64,000 nucleotides of DNA from positions 1-64,000 of the forward strand of contig NZ_BAEN01000038.1 of assembly GCF_000314975.1 (NCBI RefSeq). The letters run 5' to 3'. This document shows, piece after piece, positions 54,855 to 64,000 of the stretch. The stretch is from Aliiglaciecola lipolytica E3. GTDB lineage: Bacteria; Pseudomonadota; Gammaproteobacteria; Enterobacterales; Alteromonadaceae. The first letter of the stretch is position 1. Each line of letters opens with the position of its first letter. The notes under the pieces are model-generated. The model searched no databases. It was not told the origin of the DNA and saw nothing but the letters and a program-made list of their open reading frames with translations. Both the position numbers and the translations under genes were made by a program.

Positions 54855-57119
54855 TTATACTTTACTCGCTTGCTTAGAGTTTTGATTGGAAAAATCGAAC
54901 TTCAGCTTATCGTCTTTAGTCGTTATTTTAACACTGCCACCATTAACAAGTTCACCGAATAATAACTCATTGGCTAAGTTCTTTTTCACATGTTCTTGCA
55001 TGGTTCGTGACATAGGACGGGCCCCCATCGCTCTGTCATACCCTTTTTCTGCTAACCAAGCGCGTGCAGCGTCATCTATTTCCATAGACACACCTTTATT
55101 GTCTAACTGTACTTGCAGTTCAACTATAAATTTATCTACAACCTGAAGAATGACATCTGACTCAAGATGATTAAACCAGATGATACCGTCAAGGCGGTTT
55201 CTAAATTCAGGCGTAAATATTTTATTAATTTCGCTTAACGCATCAAAACTGTGATCTTGTTGCTTAAATCCAATTGACGTCCTAATGGTTTCTTGCACAC
55301 CAGCATTCGTAGTCATAACCAAAACTACGTTTCGGAAGTCCACTTTACGTCCGTTGTTATCGGTTAACGTACCGTGATCCATAACCTGCAATAATATGTT
55401 GTATATATCACTGTGGGCTTTTTCGATTTCATCGAGTAACACCACACAATAGGGATTTTTGATTACCGCATCTGTTAGTAATCCACCTTGATCAAATCCA
55501 ACATATCCAGGCGGTGCACCAATTAAGCGACTCACCGCATGACGTTCCATATACTCAGACATATCGAAACGTACCAGTTCAACACCCATTATTTTTGCTA
55601 GCTGTTGGGTGACTTCAGTTTTACCTACACCAGTAGGTCCAGCAAACATGAAGTTACCAATAGGTTTGGTTTCAATACCTAAACCAGAGCGTGACAAACG
55701 TATCGCGTCGGACAAAGTTTCAATTGCTTGATCTTGACCAAACACGACTAGCTTAAGGTCACGAGTAAGGTTTTTAAGGGTCTCTTTGTCAGAAGCCGAT
55801 ACAGATTTCTCTGGGATTCGGGCCATTTTCGCAATTATATGTTCTATGTCCCCTACTCCAATCGTCTTGCGGCGTTTCGATACCGGTAATAAGCGCTGAG
55901 AAGCTCCAGCTTCGTCGATGACATCAATTGCTTTGTCAGGTAAGTGGCGCTCATTGATATACTTAGCAGAGAGCTCTGAGGCTGCTTTAATCGCTTGATT
56001 AGTGAATCGAACACTATGATGTTTCTCATATCGGCTTTTCAACCCCATGAGGATCTTGGTTGTATCTGCAACGCTAGGTTCATTTACATCGATTTTTTGG
56101 AATCGTCTTGCTAATGCGCGATCTTTTTCAAAAATACCTTGGTACTCTTGATAAGTGGTGGAACCAATACAGCGTAGTTCTCCGCTACTAAGTTTAGGTT
56201 TTAATAGATTAGAAGCATCCATTACACCACCTGAAGCCGCACCTGCGCCGATAATAGTATGAATTTCATCTATAAATAGAATGGCATCTTCATCTTTGCT
56301 TAATTCTTTTAAAATACCCTTTAGGCGTTTTTCAAAATCACCACGGTATTTAGTACCGGCCAACAATCCGCCTAAATCCAATGAATATACAGTTGAAGTA
56401 GCAATGACCTCTGGTACTTCATTGTTGACTATGCGGTAGGCTAACCCTTCAGCAATAGCGGTTTTACCTACACCAGCTTCACCCACTAACAAAGGATTGT
56501 TTTTACGTCGACGGCACAAAATCTGAATCGTTCTTTCTAACTCGGCATCTCTACCAATTAACGGATCGATTTTTCCTGCTTTTGCTAAAACATTTAAATT
56601 GGCAGAATATTTTTCAAGCACAGAAGTATTTTCATCACCTTCCGCGGTTTCTTCCTGATTTTCTATATTCGACTCTTCATCATTTTTGCTCACACCGTGA
56701 GAAATATAATTAACCACATCTAGTCGCGTAACATCGGTTTTTTTCAAAATATAAACCGCTTGCGACTCTTGCTCGCTGAAAATCGCGACTAATACGTTTG
56801 CGCCAGTGACTTCGTCTTTACCAGATGATTGCACATGGAAAACTGCGCGTTGAAGAACTCGCTGAAAACCAAGAGTTGGTTGCGTTTCCCGATCTGTTGC
56901 GTCATCTTCTAAAATCAGTGGGGTGGTATCTTTCACAAAATCGATAAGCTCTGCTTTGATCGATTCAAGATTAGCTCCACAAGCCTTGAGAGCCTCTTTT
57001 GCGGCTTTATTGTCTAGCAGCGCAAGTAACAGGTGTTCGACCGTCATAAATTCATGACGATGCTCTCTGGCGAATATAAACGCTTCGTTAAGGGTCTGCT
57101 CTAAATCTTTATTCAACAT
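54855..57119 (-). CDS. clpA: ATP-dependent Clp protease ATP-binding subunit ClpA
   Basis: ClpA is the AAA+ unfoldase that feeds ClpP. The 754-residue protein (E. coli 758) has the Clp N domain (residues 1-140, MLNKDLEQTLNEAFIFAREH), Walker A in GEAGVGKTAIAEG and Walker B in AILFIDEIH in the first AAA domain, a second Walker A in GPTGVGKTEVTQQ and Walker B in VVLLDEIEKAHSD, and the IGAPPGYVGFDQGG block between them. The ClpP-docking loop near IGFKQQD corresponds to the IGL/IGF tripeptide. clpS is upstream on the same strand with 268 bases between. Confidence 0.97.
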   Translation of the reverse strand: MLNKDLEQTLNEAFIFAREHRHEFMTVEHLLLALLDNKAAKEALKACGANLESIKAELIDFVKDTTPLILEDDATDRETQPTLGFQRVLQRAVFHVQSSGKDEVTGANVLVAIFSEQESQAVYILKKTDVTRLDVVNYISHGVSKNDEESNIENQEETAEGDENTSVLEKYSANLNVLAKAGKIDPLIGRDAELERTIQILCRRRKNNPLLVGEAGVGKTAIAEGLAYRIVNNEVPEVIATSTVYSLDLGGLLAGTKYRGDFEKRLKGILKELSKDEDAILFIDEIHTIIGAGAASGGVMDASNLLKPKLSSGELRCIGSTTYQEYQGIFEKDRALARRFQKIDVNEPSVADTTKILMGLKSRYEKHHSVRFTNQAIKAASELSAKYINERHLPDKAIDVIDEAGASQRLLPVSKRRKTIGVGDIEHIIAKMARIPEKSVSASDKETLKNLTRDLKLVVFGQDQAIETLSDAIRLSRSGLGIETKPIGNFMFAGPTGVGKTEVTQQLAKIMGVELVRFDMSEYMERHAVSRLIGAPPGYVGFDQGGLLTDAVIKNPYCVVLLDEIEKAHSDIYNILLQVMDHGTLTDNNGRKVDFRNVVLVMTTNAGVQETIRTSIGFKQQDHSFDALSEINKIFTPEFRNRLDGIIWFNHLESDVILQVVDKFIVELQVQLDNKGVSMEIDDAARAWLAEKGYDRAMGARPMSRTMQEHVKKNLANELLFGELVNGGSVKITTKDDKLKFDFSNQNSKQASKV

Positions 57120-57387
57120 ACTTATACCCTCCTAAAATCGGGTTGGTTAGTTAACCCTGAAGTAAACTGATGGTTCTATTCGTCGGGAAAATATCGATTA
57201 AACCTTACTAATCAGTTTATTAGCCACAAAAAGCTGGATGAAGATCTAACAACTCTGTGGTTTAAACCTCCATTTTAATAACTTTCTTCATAATCAGATT
57301 CTCTGATTCGAAGCCTAAAATCAAATATTTTATTTGATCATTTCTGTAAAAACGTTCGCTAACGCTTTATTGACAGCGTAAATTAAC

Positions 57388-57708
57388 TCACGCTTGCTCC
57401 ATTGTGCACATTAGCGGGTGTTGATGCTTTCTCGCATATTGATTTACCTGCATTACCTTGGTTTCAGCAATTTGCGCGGTATAAACGCCACAAACTGCTC
57501 GACCACGATAATGCACGGTCAGCATCAGCTGACTAGCCTTTTCTGCATCCATGTTAAAAAAGCGCATCAACACCTCGACGACAAAATCCATCGGCGTGTA
57601 ATCGTCATTATTGATTAGTACTTTATACATTGGAGGCGGTTCAACTTTCTTTTTAACCGCTTCTAAGTACTTATCGTGATCTATGCTTATCGTATTATCT
57701 TTGCTCAT
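57388..57708 (-). CDS. clpS: ClpA adaptor ClpS
   Basis: ClpS binds N-degrons (Leu, Phe, Tyr, Trp) and passes them to ClpA. The long frame begins at 57756, but ATG 57708 gives 106 residues, the exact E. coli length, and starts with MSKDN followed by the flexible N-terminal tail. Core motifs are [24 protein letters not shown], with the Asn-Asp-Asp of the N-degron pocket, and [19 protein letters not shown]. The Aat and Bpt transferases that make its substrates are in the same window. Confidence 0.96.
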   Translation of the reverse strand: MSKDNTISIDHDKYLEAVKKKVEPPPMYKVLINNDDYTPMDFVVEVLMRFFNMDAEKASQLMLTVHYRGRAVCGVYTAQIAETKVMQVNQYARKHQHPLMCTMEQA

Positions 57709-57782
57709 ATTCAAATAATAGTGCCGTTTTGACATAAATTGTGCTGTTTTTATCAATTTTTGTCGATTAAATTAATTTGACC

Positions 57783-57812
57783 TTGACATTAGTAGGTTAA
57801 AATATCTACATT
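57783..57812 (+). promoter_or_regulatory. Promoter upstream of cspD
   Basis: TTGACA (57783-57788), a perfect -35, is followed after 18 bases by TACATT (57807-57812, four of six). Transcription would start near 57820 and give a leader of about 95 bases. It points away from clpS. Confidence 0.5.
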
Positions 57813-57914
57813 TTAAATAGGGCAAAACGTTGTGCAGTCGATTTGTTCTATCTTCACAACCTTATTGTGGGGATTATGCAGTATCAGTTCAAGGGATTAA
57901 GAGGAAGCAGATGT

Positions 57915-58133
57915 ATGGCGGTTGGAAAAGTCAAATGGTTTAACAATGCAAAGGGGTTCGGTTTTATTATCCCTGACGATGGTGGAGAAGATATTTTCGC
58001 ACACTACTCCACGATTAAAATGGATGGTTATCGTTCGTTGAAAGCTGGTCAGGAAGTCACTTATGAAGTTCAGCAGGGCCCGAAAGGTTTACATGCTGAA
58101 AATATCGGCATAAGCGATGAACCTGAGAGATAG
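57915..58133 (+). CDS. cspD: Cold-shock-domain protein CspD
   Basis: CspD is a single-stranded-DNA-binding cold-shock-domain protein that blocks replication in stationary E. coli. I start at ATG 57915, with GAGGA nine bases before, rather than at 57843. This gives 72 residues beginning MAVGKVKWFNNAKGFGFI. RNP-1 (KGFGFI) and an RNP-2-like DIFAHY are present. It is divergent from clpS, the same arrangement as in E. coli, which supports CspD over other Csp proteins. Confidence 0.94.
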   Translation: MAVGKVKWFNNAKGFGFIIPDDGGEDIFAHYSTIKMDGYRSLKAGQEVTYEVQQGPKGLHAENIGISDEPER

Positions 58134-58164
58134 TTAAGCTAGACTTAATAAAATCTTTTCAAAT

Positions 58165-58195
58165 AAAAAAGCAGGCTTTTAAAGCCTGCTTTTTT
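58165..58195. terminator. Bidirectional terminator between cspD and icd
   Basis: AAAAAAGCAGGC (58165-58176) pairs with GCCTGCTTTTTT (58184-58195) around a 7-base loop. It is strong in both directions and serves convergent cspD and icd. Confidence 0.9.
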
Positions 58196-58253
58196 GTTGG
58201 TTACATGAATAAACTCCAACTAAGTGCTGAAGTTTATATCGTAAAATCCACTA

Positions 58254-60786
<2,533 letters not shown>

Positions 60787-61362
60787 ATGAAACAAAAAAG
60801 ACACCATAAACAGCAATTAAGTGGACAAAAAAAGACAGTATTATTGTTTAATAAACCCTTCGATGTGTTAACCCAATTTACCGATGATCAAAATCGAAAA
60901 ACGCTCAAGGACTACATAGATATCCCTAATGTTTATGCAGCGGGTAGATTAGATAGAGACAGTGAAGGACTTTTAATTTTAACCAACGACGGAAAACTGC
61001 AACATCAAATCGCTAACCCCAGCCAAAAGACTGCAAAAACCTATTGGGTACAGGTCGATGGCGATATCTCCCAAACGGCGATTGATAAACTTATTCAGGG
61101 CGTAGAATTAAAAGACGGCTTAACGTTACCAGCGAAAGCCCAAAAAATACCTCCACCAAACGTGTGGGAACGCACACCACCCGTCAGGTTTAGAGCTAAC
61201 ATTCCTACTAGTTGGATTTCGTTAACGATTAAAGAAGGACGCAACCGCCAAGTTAGAAGGATGACCGCTGCAGTCGGGTTCCCCACCCTTAGATTAATTC
61301 GTTATCAAATTGGTGCTTGGACAATTGACGGTTTAGATAACGGAAAATATCGCATTTTGTAG
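60787..61362 (+). CDS. rluE: 23S rRNA pseudouridine2457 synthase
   Basis: RluE forms pseudouridine 2457 in 23S rRNA. The 191-residue RsuA-family protein has LLFNKPFDVLTQF, the catalytic Asp in AAGRLDRDSEGLLILTNDG (about residue 60), KTYWVQVDGD and EGRNRQVRRMTAAVGFPTLRL. It lacks the N-terminal S4 domain, as E. coli RluE does, and the basic tail (KQKRHHKQQ) is normal. ATG 60787 has no clear ribosome site. mnmA follows after 123 bases. Confidence 0.93.
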   Translation: MKQKRHHKQQLSGQKKTVLLFNKPFDVLTQFTDDQNRKTLKDYIDIPNVYAAGRLDRDSEGLLILTNDGKLQHQIANPSQKTAKTYWVQVDGDISQTAIDKLIQGVELKDGLTLPAKAQKIPPPNVWERTPPVRFRANIPTSWISLTIKEGRNRQVRRMTAAVGFPTLRLIRYQIGAWTIDGLDNGKYRIL

Positions 61363-61485
61363 ACCTAATCAGCGTAGGAATTAAGGTTATAATTTAGAAC
61401 TTTTTTCTAATCCGGCGTATTTATCTGAAAGCTTTATTTTGCTAGACTTGCCGGCTAATTTCGCAGCTAAGAATTCATTTGCAAT

Positions 61486-62610
61486 ATGTCCGATAATATC
61501 ACTACCCTAAATTCACAAAATGCTAACAAAAAAGTCATTGTTGGGATGTCTGGTGGGGTAGATTCTTCCGTGGCCGCTTATCTTCTGCTCCAGCAGGGAT
61601 ATCAAGTTGAAGGCCTATTCATGAAAAACTGGGAAGAAGACGATAGCGATGAATACTGTCTAGCAGCAGAAGACCTAGCTGACGCACAAGCGGTAGCAGA
61701 TAAACTTGGAATTGAATTACACACCATCAATTTTGCTGCTGAATACTGGGACAACGTGTTTGAATATTTCCTTGACGAATATCGAGCTGGCCGTACTCCA
61801 AACCCAGATATAATGTGTAATAAAGAAATCAAATTTAAAGCGTTCCTTGAGTTTGCAGCAGAAGACTTAGGTGCAGACTTTATCGCTACCGGTCATTATG
61901 TTCAGCGCGAATATCGTGATGGGCATTGGAAAATGTTACGCGGTTTAGACGGCAACAAAGATCAAAGTTATTTCCTATACACCCTAGGTGAAGAACATAT
62001 CGCAAAAACCTTATTTCCGGTGGGGAATATCGAGAAGCCCGAAGTACGCAGGATTGCTGAACAGCAGAATCTGATTACTCACGATAAGAAAGACAGCACC
62101 GGTATATGTTTTATTGGCGAGAGAAAGTTTAAAGATTTTCTGGGGCAATATTTACCCGCTCAACCCGGCATTATTGAAACGACCGACGGCGTAGAGATTG
62201 GTCATCATGATGGTCTAATGTTCCATACTTTGGGTCAACGCAAGGGATTACATATTGGTGGAAAACGTGAATACGGTGACGATCCTTGGTATGTGGTCGA
62301 CAAAGATGTTAAACGTAATGTGTTGATTGTCGGACAAGGTGCTAATCACCCTGCGCTTTATTCAGATGGTCTTATCGCAAATCAATTACATTGGGTTGAC
62401 CGTACGGGTCCTCAACAAACGTACCGTTGCGCAGTCAAAACTCGTTATCGTCAGGAAGACATCGCCTGTACAGTAACACCGCAACAAGATGGACAAATAA
62501 AAGTGCTTTTTGATTCACCTCAAAAAGCGGTCACGCCGGGTCAATCCGCGGTTTTTTACTATCAAGATGAATGTCTAGGTGGTGGGATTATAGAGAGTTA
62601 TTTGCGTTGA
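61486..62610 (+). CDS. mnmA: tRNA-specific 2-thiouridylase MnmA
   Basis: MnmA adds sulfur to uridine 34 of tRNAs for Lys, Glu and Gln, using sulfur relayed by the Tus proteins in E. coli. The 374-residue protein has the PP-loop [19 protein letters not shown] (residues 16-34), [14 protein letters not shown] with the first catalytic Cys (near 108) and [13 protein letters not shown] with the second (near 205). E. coli MnmA has 368 residues. It is followed by hflD and purB, a conserved gene order. Confidence 0.97.
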   Translation: MSDNITTLNSQNANKKVIVGMSGGVDSSVAAYLLLQQGYQVEGLFMKNWEEDDSDEYCLAAEDLADAQAVADKLGIELHTINFAAEYWDNVFEYFLDEYRAGRTPNPDIMCNKEIKFKAFLEFAAEDLGADFIATGHYVQREYRDGHWKMLRGLDGNKDQSYFLYTLGEEHIAKTLFPVGNIEKPEVRRIAEQQNLITHDKKDSTGICFIGERKFKDFLGQYLPAQPGIIETTDGVEIGHHDGLMFHTLGQRKGLHIGGKREYGDDPWYVVDKDVKRNVLIVGQGANHPALYSDGLIANQLHWVDRTGPQQTYRCAVKTRYRQEDIACTVTPQQDGQIKVLFDSPQKAVTPGQSAVFYYQDECLGGGIIESYLR

Positions 62611-62612
62611 AC

Positions 62613-63245
62613 ATGGATTCAGAACAACAAAAGATAGTCGCCTTAGCAGGCGTTTGTCAGGCGGCAGCATTAGTGCAGTCAGTGGCGCGTAAAGGCGAAG
62701 CAGACAATACCGCATTCAAAGCTAATATTAACAGTCTTATACTGACTGACACTCAAAGCACCATAGAAGTGTATGGCAGTATTGAAAATTTGGAAATTGG
62801 CTTGGTCACCTTGATTAGTCAACTCAGTAATGCACCGCTGCAAAAAGATGCGGAAGTTACGCGATATATTGCTAGTATTTTGGGCTTAGAACGCAAACTT
62901 AAAAAATCTCCTAGCAAACTTAGCGAATTATCAAAACGCATTGAACAAATTCAGCGCCAAACTGCACACTTAGATTTGTTCGACGACCAAATGATCAGTA
63001 ATTTAGCCAGTATTTATTCTGATGTAATCAGCCCATTGGGCACAAAAATTCAAATTGCAGGCGTACCCGCACAACTAAAACAAAACACCAATCAACATAA
63101 GGTTAGAGCTTTGTTGTTAAGTGGATTACGTTCAGCCGTATTATGGCGACAATTAGGTGGCAAGCGTCGGCAAATATTATTTAATCGAAAAAGCATTGTA
63201 ACCAACGCATTGACGTTGCAACGCTCTATTAATCATTTTCAATAG
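62613..63245 (+). CDS. hflD: High-frequency-lysogenisation protein HflD
   Basis: HflD is a peripheral membrane protein that in E. coli affects lambda lysogeny by binding CII; its normal role is unclear. The 210-residue protein matches the family with ALAGVCQAAALVQSVARKGE, TRYIASILGLERKLKK, IYSDVISPLGTKIQIAG and RALLLSGLRSAVLWRQLGG. The open frame reaches back into mnmA (62571), but ATG 62613, two bases after the mnmA stop, is the natural start. purB follows after nine bases. Confidence 0.93.
   Translation: MDSEQQKIVALAGVCQAAALVQSVARKGEADNTAFKANINSLILTDTQSTIEVYGSIENLEIGLVTLISQLSNAPLQKDAEVTRYIASILGLERKLKKSPSKLSELSKRIEQIQRQTAHLDLFDDQMISNLASIYSDVISPLGTKIQIAGVPAQLKQNTNQHKVRALLLSGLRSAVLWRQLGGKRRQILFNRKSIVTNALTLQRSINHFQ

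Positions 63246-64000
<755 letters not shown>

Overview
This window looks like chromosomal core DNA of a marine gammaproteobacterium of the order Alteromonadales, probably near Paraglaciecola, Aliiglaciecola or Glaciecola. That placement is inferred from AT-rich DNA, the long 367-residue PurC, a monomeric NADP isocitrate dehydrogenase, an Entner-Doudoroff operon next to hexR, and gene orders shared with E. coli and its relatives. I see no rRNA, tRNA, CRISPR array, insertion sequence or prophage gene. The window begins in an unassigned region and ends inside purB.

Layout. 1-2.3 kb: an unrecognised exported protein and two tandem paralogous small proteins. 2.3-9.7 kb: dapA-bamC-purC, divergent gcvR-bcp, perM and bepA. 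9.7-16.2 kb: a TlpA-like thioredoxin, arsC-like/wrbA/DUF2069, hda with a DUF2066 gene, and purM-purN with a DUF3108 gene. 16.3-22.4 kb: fadE, add, an orphan LuxR-type response regulator, and cmoA-cmoB. 22.5-28.4 kb: a TonB-dependent receptor and the molybdopterin operon moaA-mobA-moaB-moaC-moaD-moaE behind a probable Moco riboswitch. 28.75-33.5 kb: a four-gene operon for glucosylglycerate metabolism. 33.8-37.9 kb: a small EF-hand protein, a frameshifted TraB/GumN gene, moeA and a MATE exporter. 38.0-46.4 kb: zwf-pgl-edd-glk-eda, divergent hexR, and pykA. 46.6-54.8 kb: a saccharopine-dehydrogenase-like protein, a YdjA-like nitroreductase, sppA, sprT, yfbV, trxB, aat, bpt and infA. 54.9-64 kb: clpA, clpS, cspD, icd, rluE, mnmA, hflD and purB (partial).

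How the genes work together. The most interesting block is the glycerate kinase, phosphatase, GT81-type synthase and GH13_18 phosphorylase cluster. Together these could run a closed cycle. 3-phosphoglycerate and NDP-glucose would give glucosylglycerate, a nitrogen-free compatible solute. Phosphorolysis would then return glucose-1-phosphate and glycerate, and the kinase would turn glycerate back into 3-phosphoglycerate. A -24/-12 (sigma-54-like) promoter lies directly upstream, which would fit nitrogen control. The Entner-Doudoroff block carries all the steps from glucose to pyruvate plus glyceraldehyde-3-phosphate under HexR, and a perfect HexR-type palindrome precedes pykA. fadE has a FadR-type palindrome at its start. 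A palindrome upstream of the orphan response regulator recurs in imperfect form around the two tandem paralogs near the left end, suggesting a small regulon.

Many starts given here differ from the longest possible ORF. I moved them where a Shine-Dalgarno sequence, a signal peptide or the family's usual N-terminus pointed to an internal start, and I say so in each entry.
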